Origin: Janibacter terrae NBRC 107853
Lineage (GTDB): Bacteria; Actinomycetota; Actinomycetes; Actinomycetales; Dermatophilaceae
Assembly (NCBI RefSeq): GCF_001591405.1
Contig: NZ_BCUV01000006.1
Location: 496,001 to 560,000 of the forward strand
Reading direction: 5' to 3'
DNA: 64,000 bases
Both the position numbers and the translations under genes were made by a program. Below, in pieces: positions 17,701 to 25,072 of this stretch. Positions within the stretch are counted from its first letter, which is position 1. The number at the start of each line of letters is the position of its first letter. The notes under the pieces were generated by a model. The model saw only the letters and a list, made by a program, of their open reading frames with translations. It was not told the origin of the DNA and ran no database searches.

Positions 17701-17850
17701 GTGGACACCCTGCTCGCCGTCCTGGCCGCAATGACCGTCATGGCTGGCCTCGGCCTCTTCGCCCGCCACGTCGCGGGCCACGTCCACCAGGACTCCCCGC
17801 ACTACAACAGCCGCTGCCCGATCTGCGGACTCTCGAACGAGGAGGCCTGA
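17701..17850 (+). CDS. Mini membrane protein with a CxxC motif (49 aa)
   Basis: GTG start one base after the preceding stop. It has an N-terminal hydrophobic helix (about residues 4-20) and a C-terminal Cys-Pro-Ile-Cys pair. It is part of a run of mini-genes in the same operon. Confidence 0.5.
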   Translation: MDTLLAVLAAMTVMAGLGLFARHVAGHVHQDSPHYNSRCPICGLSNEEA

Positions 17851-17851
17851 C

Positions 17852-17989
17852 GTGGACCCCTACCTCGACCCCGAGCTCTACGACCCCGAGATCCCGTGCC
17901 GCTCCTGCGGCCGGCACCAGGGCGAGTGCGAGCAGGCCGGCATGTGCTGCCGCCACTGCACTCACGACGCGCTGCCCGAGGCGGTCTGA
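17852..17989 (+). CDS. Mini zinc-ribbon protein (45 aa)
   Basis: GTG start. Six cysteines are arranged as CxxC, a lone Cys, and Cys-Cys-x-x-Cys with histidines, a compact zinc ribbon. It lies between two other mini-genes with one-base spacers. Confidence 0.5.
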   Translation: MDPYLDPELYDPEIPCRSCGRHQGECEQAGMCCRHCTHDALPEAV

Positions 17990-17990
17990 C

Positions 17991-18074
17991 GTGGCCCTCT
18001 TCATCACCGGATGCGTCTTCGCCCTCATCGCCCACCGAGCCGGATGGCTCGACGACCCCAAGGACCCGTCATGA
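17991..18074 (+). CDS. Mini membrane peptide (27 aa)
   Basis: GTG start. A short hydrophobic peptide whose stop overlaps the ATG of the nuclease gene (ATGA). It may serve mainly as a leader for translational coupling. Confidence 0.35.
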   Translation: MALFITGCVFALIAHRAGWLDDPKDPS

Positions 18075-19006
18075 CCAGCCCCCGCCACGCCGAAGCCACC
18101 GCCCAGGGCCGCTACTACAACCACCCCCAGACCGGGCAGCAGCTCATCTCCGTCACCAACGCTCTCTCCGTCGGCTGCGCCAAGCCCGCCCTCGTCCCCT
18201 GGGCCGCGAAGATCGTCGCCGAGGAGGCCATCGAGCAGCTGCCCATCCTCACCCACCGGCTGCGCACCGAGGACCCCGAGACCGTCCGCAAGGACCTGTC
18301 CCGATCGGTCACCGTCGCCCGCGACAAGGCCGCCGACATGGGCTCCCGAGTCCATGCCCTCGCCGAGGCCCACGTCCTGGGCGTCGACCTGGCCTACGAG
18401 GACGGCGACGAGGACTGCGCCCCGTTCGTCGAGCAGCTCCTCAAGTTCTTCACCGATTTCGACGTCGACCTGCAGCGCGACGTCGAAGCGACCGAGCTGA
18501 CCGTCGCCTACCCCGGACTCGGGTACGCCGGCACCCTCGACCTCCTCGTGCGCCTGCCGCTCGACGGGCACATCCCGGGCATGCCGACGAACCGCGTCGA
18601 CGACCCGGCGAAGCGCGGCCTCTGGCTCATCGACTACAAGAGCAGCGCGACCCGAGCCGCCACGTCGGTATACGGGGAGTACGCCCTGCAGCTGACCGCG
18701 CTCCGGCGGGCACGGGAGGCGTGGACCCCCGACGGGGACATCGTCGCGATGCCGAAGGGGATCGTCGGCACCGCCGTGCTGAACCTGCGGCGCCGCACCT
18801 ACGAGCTCATCCCGCTGCCGTCGGGTGACGCCGAGTGGAACGCGTTCCAGGGCTGCCTCTCTCTCGCGAAGTGGATGCACTCCACCGGCGCAGATGTGGC
18901 CCGGGGCGATCACCGCCCCATCACCCCCACGGGCAAGGCGAAGCCGAAGCGCACCCGCAAGGCCGCCACCCCGAAGACCACCACCGAGACGACGAAGGCG
19001 GCCTGA
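18071..19006 (+). CDS. Cas4/RecB-like PD-(D/E)xK exonuclease
   Basis: A 311-residue phage nuclease. The PD-(D/E)xK core is visible as Gly-Thr-Leu-Asp (Asp157) followed by Leu-Ile-Asp-Tyr-Lys (Asp188 and Lys190), with a conserved Tyr-x-x-Gln-Leu helix after it, as in Cas4/RecB-family exonucleases of actinophages. It probably resects DNA ends for phage recombination or replication with the SSB and resolvase of the same operon. The Lys/Thr-rich C-terminal tail looks disordered. The start overlaps the preceding mini-gene. Confidence 0.8.
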   Translation: MTSPRHAEATAQGRYYNHPQTGQQLISVTNALSVGCAKPALVPWAAKIVAEEAIEQLPILTHRLRTEDPETVRKDLSRSVTVARDKAADMGSRVHALAEAHVLGVDLAYEDGDEDCAPFVEQLLKFFTDFDVDLQRDVEATELTVAYPGLGYAGTLDLLVRLPLDGHIPGMPTNRVDDPAKRGLWLIDYKSSATRAATSVYGEYALQLTALRRAREAWTPDGDIVAMPKGIVGTAVLNLRRRTYELIPLPSGDAEWNAFQGCLSLAKWMHSTGADVARGDHRPITPTGKAKPKRTRKAATPKTTTETTKAA

Positions 19007-19008
19007 CC

Positions 19009-20091
19009 ATGCCCATCCTCACCATCCAGCGCCGGCACGCCGAGCATGGGCGCATCCGCATCGGCCAGAAGGTCGCGACCCGATCGGGCAAGACCCGCCC
19101 GGACAAGCTCGACCGGTTCCGGTTCACCTCCGGCAACCGCGACCACATCGAAGCCCTCGCCACGCTCTACGGCGGCACGGCCGGCGAGTGGAAGAACGGG
19201 TCGAAGACCGAGTACGAGGTCATCACCGACGCGCGATCCATCCCCGTCATCGCCGTCAAGGGCGGCATCTCCCAGTGGATGGAGACGTGGTCCGGCGGTG
19301 GCTGCACCCACCGGTGCGACGGCTACACCAACGTCCTCACCGACACCCCGTGCGACCCTGACGACCCGGCGCACGCCAACGCGAAGCCCACCACGCGCCT
19401 GTCCGTCATGCTCCGCGACCTCGAGTCCCTCGGCGTGTGGCGCCTGGAGACTCACGGGTGGAACGCCGCGGCCGAACTGCCGAACATGGTCGAGCTGTCG
19501 AACTTCGTCGGGGACTACGTGCCCGCGAACCTCGTGCTGCAGCAGCGCACCAGCGTCAGCAACGGCGAGACGAAGCAGTACGTGGTGCCCGTCCTCGACC
19601 TGGCCATCACCAAGCAGCGACTCAACGAGGTCATGGCAGCGGCCGCCCCGGCAGGAGCGGCCGAGCTCGAGGCTGGCAGCAGCGACGCGCTGCAGCTCGA
19701 GCAGGCGCCCGCGGAGCGGCCGGACTACGAGCAGATGCTCGCCGACGCGGTCAGCGTGGAGGACTGCCAGAACGTGTGGCGCGCAGCCGGCGCCTCCGGG
19801 CACCTCGACGAGGACCTCAAGGACCTCATCACGGGCCGCGCGAAGGACATCAAGGCCACCACCGAGGCCGACGCCGACCTCGACCCCGCCCCCATCGACG
19901 GCGAGATCGAGCCCGAGCCAGGCGGGTCCTCGTGGCAGGACGTGGTGGCCGCAGCGGGCGCCAAGGGCATCACCACCAGCCAGCTCGCGGAGCTCGCCGA
20001 GCAGCAGTTCGCACAGCCCGTCGCCGATCTGACCGGTGAGCAGCTGGCCGAGCTGCGGTCCGCCATCGAGTCCGGGGCGGTGGCGGCATGA
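19009..20091 (+). CDS. phiC31 gp3-like protein, candidate recombination directionality factor
   Basis: A 360-residue protein with the layout of the phiC31 gp3 family: an Arg-Ile-Arg-Ile-Gly start, an Arg-Phe-Arg-Phe-Thr-Ser segment, a Tyr-Gly-Gly...Trp turn, a Trp-Ser-Gly-Gly-Gly-Cys motif with a following Arg-Cys-Asp-Gly (about residues 93-105), and a later Leu-Glu-Thr-His-Gly-Trp-Asn-Ala block. In phiC31 this protein switches the serine integrase from integration to excision. Family members also occur in phages without serine integrases, so a further role in DNA metabolism is likely. The C-terminal 120 residues are acidic and may hold a helical domain. It lies directly between nuclease and exonuclease genes. 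The exact binding to this integrase is not shown. Confidence 0.75.
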   Translation: MPILTIQRRHAEHGRIRIGQKVATRSGKTRPDKLDRFRFTSGNRDHIEALATLYGGTAGEWKNGSKTEYEVITDARSIPVIAVKGGISQWMETWSGGGCTHRCDGYTNVLTDTPCDPDDPAHANAKPTTRLSVMLRDLESLGVWRLETHGWNAAAELPNMVELSNFVGDYVPANLVLQQRTSVSNGETKQYVVPVLDLAITKQRLNEVMAAAAPAGAAELEAGSSDALQLEQAPAERPDYEQMLADAVSVEDCQNVWRAAGASGHLDEDLKDLITGRAKDIKATTEADADLDPAPIDGEIEPEPGGSSWQDVVAAAGAKGITTSQLAELAEQQFAQPVADLTGEQLAELRSAIESGAVAA

Positions 20092-20855
20092 GCTGGCACA
20101 CCGGGCCGCTGGCCTTGTTCGATCTGGAATCAACCGGCGTCGACCCGCACCGCGACCGCATCGTCACCGCCGCCATCATTCACGTCATCCCCGGCCAGAA
20201 GCCGATCACCCACGAGTGGCTCCTCGACCCCGGCATCCCCATCCCGCAGGGCGCCACCGACGTGCACGGCATCTCCACGGAGTTCGCCAGCCACAACGGC
20301 ATGGCCGCGGCCGCCGGCGTCCACGCCATCGCGGACACCCTCATCCGCCTCGCCGGGCAATGGGTGCCCATCGTCGGCCACAACGTCACCTACGACCTCA
20401 CCATGCTGTGGGCCGAGTCCATGCGTCACGGGCACCGCGACCACGTCGCGTCCCTCGAGGACCTCGCCACCGAAGGGTGCGTCGTCGACACGTTCGTCCT
20501 CGACAAGGCCGTCGACACCTACCGCAAGGGCTCCCGCAAGCTCGTCGACGTCGCCGCCCACTACGGGATCGCCCTCACCGAGCAAGAGGCCCACGGCGCG
20601 ACCGCCGACGCCCTGGCCGCAGGACGCATCGCGTGGGTCATCGCCCAGCGGCACCCCCACCTCGTGCAGCGCGCCGCGAAGGACCTGCACGCGTGGCAGG
20701 TCATGGAGAAGCGCGGCCAGGCCGAGTCCTTCGGCCGGTACCTGCGCAAGCAGGGCAAGCCCGACGACGTGGCCCGTGAATGGCCCATCCAGAACCCACC
20801 CGCGGACTGGTCACCGGACCAGCTCCCCGCTCCCCGAGAGGACACCGCAGCATGA
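20088..20855 (+). CDS. DnaQ-like 3'-5' exonuclease
   Basis: A 255-residue DEDDh exonuclease. ExoI is Phe-Asp-Leu-Glu-Ser-Thr-Gly (Asp12, Glu14), ExoII is Gly-His-Asn-x-x-Tyr-Asp (Asp103), and ExoIII is His-Gly-Ala-x-x-Asp-Ala (His169, Asp174). It probably acts as a proofreading or end-processing nuclease in phage replication; no polymerase gene was seen, so it may work with the host enzyme. The ATG overlaps the stop of the gp3-like gene. Confidence 0.88.
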   Translation: MSWHTGPLALFDLESTGVDPHRDRIVTAAIIHVIPGQKPITHEWLLDPGIPIPQGATDVHGISTEFASHNGMAAAAGVHAIADTLIRLAGQWVPIVGHNVTYDLTMLWAESMRHGHRDHVASLEDLATEGCVVDTFVLDKAVDTYRKGSRKLVDVAAHYGIALTEQEAHGATADALAAGRIAWVIAQRHPHLVQRAAKDLHAWQVMEKRGQAESFGRYLRKQGKPDDVAREWPIQNPPADWSPDQLPAPREDTAA

Positions 20856-21334
20856 GCAACCACTTCACGATCACCGGCAACATCGCCGAGCCCAACAAGG
20901 GCACCGGCAGCGACGGCAAGCCCGTCCTGAACCTGCGCATCGCAGACACCCCGCGCCGCAAGAACGACCAGGGCGAGTGGGAGGACGCCGGCGAGACCAT
21001 GTGGGTCGGTGCGGCCGTGTGGGGCGACGACGCGCTCGAGCTGGCCAAGGTCCTGACCAAGGGGTCGAAGGTCACCGCGTCCGGTCGGCTGACCCAGCGC
21101 ACCTTCCAGGGCAACGACGGAACCGAACGGGTCGCGTTCGAGATCAAGGGCGCGGTCGTGGGCGTGGTGCCGCGTGCGCCGCGTGAGCAGGGCGACGCGT
21201 GGGGCGGCGGTCAGCAGTCGCGGCCCCCCGCGCAGCAGGCTCGCCCTCCGGCCGCCAAGCAGCAGGCCGCTTCCGCGCCGCAGCAGGGTTGGGGAGGTGG
21301 TGGCGATGTCTCCTACGACGAGCCCCCGTTCTGA
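20852..21334 (+). CDS. ssb: Single-stranded DNA-binding protein
   Basis: A 160-residue SSB: an OB fold in residues 1-110 (start Asn-His-Phe-Thr-Ile-Thr-Gly-Asn) and a Gln/Pro/Gly-rich linker ending in an acidic tip, Tyr-Asp-Glu-Pro-Pro-Phe, like the host-protein-docking tip of bacterial SSBs. It coats single-stranded DNA in phage replication and recombination. The ATG overlaps the preceding stop (ATGA). Confidence 0.93.
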   Translation: MSNHFTITGNIAEPNKGTGSDGKPVLNLRIADTPRRKNDQGEWEDAGETMWVGAAVWGDDALELAKVLTKGSKVTASGRLTQRTFQGNDGTERVAFEIKGAVVGVVPRAPREQGDAWGGGQQSRPPAQQARPPAAKQQAASAPQQGWGGGGDVSYDEPPF

Positions 21335-21584
21335 CACGCCCCGCGCCGCGGCGCTAGACGCCGCACGCGCTGATGCGTGGAACAGCCTCCGGTTGCTTGC
21401 CTCGTGGGAGGGCGAGGGCATCCCCGGTCACGAGGAGGGGCGTCGCATCGTCACCGCGGCCCGCGGCAAGGCCAGCCCGTTCGGGTGGTCCTTCGACGAC
21501 GCGATGGACGTCATCGACCCCGCCGGCAAGTCCTACCCCGTCGTCATCGACCTCGTCTGGGCCGCACGCAAGGCCAACGCCTGA
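21306..21584 (+). CDS. Small hypothetical protein overlapping ssb
   Basis: Ninety-two residues; the ATG lies 29 bases inside the ssb gene in another frame. The sequence is helical with a tryptophan-rich end and no known family. Confidence 0.55.
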   Translation: MSPTTSPRSDTPRAAALDAARADAWNSLRLLASWEGEGIPGHEEGRRIVTAARGKASPFGWSFDDAMDVIDPAGKSYPVVIDLVWAARKANA

Positions 21585-21602
21585 CCGGCCACCCCTCGAG
21601 CA

Positions 21603-21650
21603 CCCGGACCCCACGACGGTGCAGGACACGACACCCGCCACGGGTCCGGG
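21603..21650. terminator. Hairpin with 9-bp stem and long loop
   Basis: CCCGGACCC (21603-21611) pairs with GGGTCCGGG (21642-21650) across a 30-base loop in the gap after the 92-residue gene. Possible attenuator; no T-tract. Confidence 0.35.
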
Positions 21651-21690
21651 GCACACCACCCACCCACTCACTCACGAGGAGACGACCGAG

Positions 21691-21837
21691 ATGCACCACC
21701 CCACACAGCCCCGAGCCGAGGACAACCCGGGCTCCACGCTCGGGCTCATCGCCGCCGCAGCCGCCGGGATCGCCGCGGCCACCACCTTCCTCGCGGTCAT
21801 CGGCGTCGCCGCCCGCGCCCTCGGGCTCCTCCCGTGA
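21691..21837 (+). CDS. Mini membrane protein (48 aa)
   Basis: ATG start after GAGGAGACGACCGAG. It has one Ala-rich transmembrane helix (about residues 16-45). Its stop overlaps the next GTG start (GTGA). Confidence 0.5.
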   Translation: MHHPTQPRAEDNPGSTLGLIAAAAAGIAAATTFLAVIGVAARALGLLP

Positions 21838-22031
21838 CCGCCGCGCACGAGGTGCCCGCCACCGGTCCACGCCCGGGCGACATCGTCCGCACCCCCGCGG
21901 GGCGCCTGTGGCGCGTCGTCACCGTCTCCCGCGACATCGTGCGGGCCGTCGAGCTCGACACCGGCGTCCTCGCCCACCACGACGTCACCACCCTGACCAT
22001 CCACGAGCGCCACCCCGGAGGACCCCGATGA
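21834..22031 (+). CDS. Small hypothetical protein (65 aa)
   Basis: GTG start overlapping the preceding stop. It looks like a small beta-barrel (Pro-Gly-Asp-Ile-Val-Arg start, Trp-Arg-Val-Val strand). No function is known. Confidence 0.55.
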   Translation: MTAAHEVPATGPRPGDIVRTPAGRLWRVVTVSRDIVRAVELDTGVLAHHDVTTLTIHERHPGGPR

Positions 22032-22504
22032 GCACCCCGACCACCAGCCACGTCACCTACCGCCACCCGCAGCACAGCAGCCCCGCGCTGACCATCGACG
22101 GCGTCGATGTCACCCACGCGATGGAGGCCGGCTTCTCGATCCACGTGCCCGACCCGGGCGCGCCAGCGAGCCTGCGCGTCCGCGTCGTCGCCGACGACTT
22201 CACCTTCGACGGCGACGCGACGGTCACCGTGAACGTCCCCGAACAGGTGCGGGCTGCGCTCACGGCCGCCGGCTGGACCCCACCCGAGGGCACCGACCCC
22301 CGCCACGGTCTGCGCCTCGAGATCGTGCAGACGGACCCCGACATGTCGTGGAACGGCGCCCCTCACTTCCTGCGCCTGGCCGGTCGCAACGGCGAGACCG
22401 TCATGCACTCCGAGAACTACGTGTCGCGCTCCAACGCCCGCCGCGCCGCCAAGGGCCTCGCCGCGAAGCTCGGCATCACCACAGTCCGTGAGATGACGGC
22501 ATGA
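22028..22504 (+). CDS. Hypothetical protein with a YegP/DUF1508-like end
   Basis: A 158-residue protein. The last 55 residues resemble the DUF1508/YegP fold: a strand His-Phe-Leu-Arg-Leu-Ala, a Gly-Arg-Asn-Gly-Glu turn, then Ser-Glu-Asn-Tyr and a helix. The N-terminal part is beta-rich. It overlaps both neighbours by four bases. Confidence 0.55.
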   Translation: MSTPTTSHVTYRHPQHSSPALTIDGVDVTHAMEAGFSIHVPDPGAPASLRVRVVADDFTFDGDATVTVNVPEQVRAALTAAGWTPPEGTDPRHGLRLEIVQTDPDMSWNGAPHFLRLAGRNGETVMHSENYVSRSNARRAAKGLAAKLGITTVREMTA

Positions 22505-23052
22505 CCCGCATCCTCGGCATCGACCCGTCCCTGACCGGCACCGGCCTCGCGCTCCTCGACACCGACGACCACCTCGTCATCCCCACCGAGACGATCACGA
22601 CGAAGGGTGCCGCCGGCGCGACCCTCACCGCACGCCGCCAGCGGCTCGAGCGGCTCGTCGACATCATCGTCGGGAAGGCGATCGACCACGGCACCGAGCT
22701 CGCCGTCATCGAAACCCCCGCCCTGTCCAAGGCCAACACGGGCACGTCCATGCTCAACGGGCTGTGGTGGATGCTCGTCGCCCGCCTGGTCGGCGCCGGT
22801 ATCGACGTCGTCGAGGTCGGCGCCGGGCAGCTGAAGACCTACGCCACCGGCAAGGGCAACGCGTCCAAGGACGCCGTCCTCCTGGCCGTCGCCCGCCGAT
22901 ACCCACACGTCGACGTCACCAGTAACGACGAAGCCGACGCGCTCGTGCTCGCCGCGATCGGCGCCCGCCTCGTCGGCCACGCCATCGACGAACTGCCCGC
23001 CACCCACACCCGAGCCCTCGCCAAGGTGGCCCGACCAGGGATCGCAGCATGA
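22501..23052 (+). CDS. RuvC-like Holliday junction resolvase
   Basis: A 183-residue RNase H-fold resolvase. The active site is readable as Gly-Ile-Asp-Pro-Ser (Asp8), Val-Ile-Glu (Glu71) and Asn-Asp-Glu-Ala-Asp-Ala (Asp143/Asp146). A Lys-x-x-Ala-Thr-Gly-Lys segment before it matches the DNA-binding loop of RuvC. It probably resolves branched phage DNA before packaging. ATGA overlaps occur on both sides. Confidence 0.88.
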   Translation: MTRILGIDPSLTGTGLALLDTDDHLVIPTETITTKGAAGATLTARRQRLERLVDIIVGKAIDHGTELAVIETPALSKANTGTSMLNGLWWMLVARLVGAGIDVVEVGAGQLKTYATGKGNASKDAVLLAVARRYPHVDVTSNDEADALVLAAIGARLVGHAIDELPATHTRALAKVARPGIAA

Positions 23053-23270
23053 GCACCCAGGCACCCCTCCTGCCCGGCCACGCCCCCGGATGGTCGTCAC
23101 GCAAGGGCACCGCAGGCGCCGTCGAACAGCCCTGGGACGCAGACCTCCCCGCCCGCGTCTACGGCCTCTGCGAGTCCGGCTGGCACCACGACTGCCCGCA
23201 GGCGCCCCTGCTCGTCGCCGTGCCCGGTTGCTGCGCCTGCCCCTGCCACACCCCAGCAGGTGCCGCATGA
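23049..23270 (+). CDS. Small cysteine-rich protein (73 aa)
   Basis: It contains Cys-Glu-Ser, His-His-Asp-Cys-Pro and Cys-Cys-Ala-Cys-Pro-Cys-His, a likely zinc site. Starts and stops overlap neighbouring genes. Confidence 0.55.
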   Translation: MSTQAPLLPGHAPGWSSRKGTAGAVEQPWDADLPARVYGLCESGWHHDCPQAPLLVAVPGCCACPCHTPAGAA

Positions 23271-24451
23271 GCACGAAGCACGTCGCGTCCTGCGACTGCG
23301 GATGGACCGGCGGGCCCTACAAGAGCGAAGCAGTCGCCGCCTACGCCCTGCGCCTGCACTCCTGCGAAGCGCACCGCACCCGCCTCGCCGCCGCGGCGCG
23401 CAACCAGGCACGCCTCGCCCGAATCGCTCAGATCGACCGCAACCCCAAGCCCTGCACCCACCCCGACGAGCACGGCCAGCCCCGCCACCAGCACGGCACC
23501 TACGTGGCCTACACCCTCGACCACTGCCGCTGCACCCCCTGCAGCCAGGCATCCGCCGACTACGAACGCGGCCGGGTGCGCCGCAACGCCTACGGCCGAT
23601 CCAACTTCACCGACGCCGACCCCGTCCGCGAGCACATCGCCACCCTCATGACCGCCGGCATCGGGCTCAAGCAGATCACCCACCACACCGGCATCAACGG
23701 CGGCGTCCTGTCCAAGCTTGTCTACGGCATCCCCGGGCAACGCCCGCCATCGCAGCGAGTCCGCACCGACACCGCCAGCAAGATCCTCGCGCTCAACCCC
23801 CGCGACACCACCCTCCTCGCCGACGGCGCCCGCACCGACTCCACCGGCACCGCCCGCCGACTGCAGGCCCTGCACACCCTCGGGTGGGGTATCAACGCCA
23901 TCGCCCGCCAGACCGGCCTCGACCGGCAGCGCCTCGACAACGCCATCCACGGCGGCAACATCGTCATGGGCACCCGCCGCGCCGTCACCGACCTGTACGA
24001 GCAGCTGTGGGACACCCCGGCCCCCACCGCGACGAAGGGTGAACGCCTCGCGGCCACCCGGGCGAAGAAGCGCGCCGAAGCAGCCAGATGGGTGCCGCCG
24101 CTGGCGTGGGACGACGAGACCATCGACGACCCCACCGCGACCCCCCACGTCGACGACCGCGACGCACGCGACCGCAAGTCCGGCCGCGGAACCGGCGCCA
24201 CCAACGCCGACGCCCTCCGAGACTGCGCCGTCGACTGGGGCCTCACCCTCGCCCAGGCCGCGCACCGACTCCACGTCACCAACGCCGCCATCAGCCGAGC
24301 CCTGGCCCGCCTCAACGACGACGACCCCGACCTCGCCAACGAGCTGCGCGCCGCCTTCCGCCGCAACGCCATCGCCCAAGGCCACGACCAGCCCACCCGC
24401 GACGGCCTGCCCGCACGCGTGCGCGACCGAGGCCGCAGGAATGCCGCATGA
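23267..24451 (+). CDS. Multi-HTH DNA-binding protein with N-terminal zinc ribbon
   Basis: A 394-residue protein. The first 35 residues carry a Cys-x-Cys...Cys/His zinc ribbon, followed by another cysteine cluster (Cys-Arg-Cys-x-x-Cys near residue 90). Three HTH-like segments follow: Gly-Leu-Lys-Gln-Ile-Thr-His-His-Thr-Gly, Gly-Ile-Asn-Ala-Ile-Ala-Arg-Gln-Thr-Gly, and a C-terminal Leu-Ala-Gln-Ala-Ala-His-Arg-Leu segment. It is probably a transcription regulator of the middle or late genes; targets unknown. Confidence 0.65.
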   Translation: MSTKHVASCDCGWTGGPYKSEAVAAYALRLHSCEAHRTRLAAAARNQARLARIAQIDRNPKPCTHPDEHGQPRHQHGTYVAYTLDHCRCTPCSQASADYERGRVRRNAYGRSNFTDADPVREHIATLMTAGIGLKQITHHTGINGGVLSKLVYGIPGQRPPSQRVRTDTASKILALNPRDTTLLADGARTDSTGTARRLQALHTLGWGINAIARQTGLDRQRLDNAIHGGNIVMGTRRAVTDLYEQLWDTPAPTATKGERLAATRAKKRAEAARWVPPLAWDDETIDDPTATPHVDDRDARDRKSGRGTGATNADALRDCAVDWGLTLAQAAHRLHVTNAAISRALARLNDDDPDLANELRAAFRRNAIAQGHDQPTRDGLPARVRDRGRRNAA

Positions 24452-24693
24452 GCACGCTCAAGCGCCCTCTCCTCGCCCCGCTGCCCGGGCACGCGCTCTC
24501 CGTCACCCGGATGCCATGCGCCCGCGCCCACGTCGAGTGCACCTGCAGCGACCTGCGCCTCGCCGTCCACGCCTCCATGAAGTCCGCCGAACGCGCCGCC
24601 CTGCGGCACTACATCGACCACGCACCCGACGGACCTGAGAAGGCCCGCGCCCAGCAGCTGCTCGAGCAGATCACCGAGAAGAGGAAGCCATGA
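24448..24693 (+). CDS. Small hypothetical protein (81 aa)
   Basis: It has cysteine and histidine residues near the centre (Cys-Ala-Arg-Ala-His, Cys-Thr-Cys) and a helical C-terminus. Coupled by four-base overlaps to both neighbours. Confidence 0.5.
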   Translation: MSTLKRPLLAPLPGHALSVTRMPCARAHVECTCSDLRLAVHASMKSAERAALRHYIDHAPDGPEKARAQQLLEQITEKRKP

Positions 24694-24974
24694 CCGACGA
24701 CACGAAGACCGAGCGACCAAAGCGGCCCAAGAAGGCGCTCCGTCCCAACACCGCTATCGCCACCGGCATCCACCCCGTCACCCGGATTCCCCTCGCCCCC
24801 ACCGACGGGCTCACCTACAGCGAGAAGCCCCGCTGCGAGACCTGCGTGCACCTCGACCTCGCCTACGAGGGCCGCACCGTCCGCGACTACACGTGCACCT
24901 TCGTCGACACGTTCACGGCCGTAGAGCCCGAGTGGCCCGGCTGCTTCAAGCACGAGCCCCGACCCGAGACCTGA
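24690..24974 (+). CDS. Small zinc-binding hypothetical protein (94 aa)
   Basis: A Lys/Arg-rich start, then Cys-Glu-Thr-Cys...His and a later Cys...Cys-Phe-Lys-His, which together could bind a metal. It resembles small zinc proteins common in actinophage early operons; function unknown. Confidence 0.55.
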   Translation: MTDDTKTERPKRPKKALRPNTAIATGIHPVTRIPLAPTDGLTYSEKPRCETCVHLDLAYEGRTVRDYTCTFVDTFTAVEPEWPGCFKHEPRPET

Positions 24975-24983
24975 CCGCCCCCA

Positions 24984-25018
24984 GGCGACCCGGACCCCAC
25001 CACCCGGCCCGGGTCGCC
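24984..25018. terminator. Hairpin before the helicase gene
   Basis: GGCGACCCGG (24984-24993) pairs perfectly with CCGGGTCGCC (25009-25018) across 15 bases in the 98-base gap before the helicase. Possible terminator or attenuator; no T-tract. Confidence 0.4.
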
Positions 25019-25072
25019 GAGAGGCAGCCAGCACCACAACCACCCACGCCCGCCACACCCCCAGCAGGAGCC

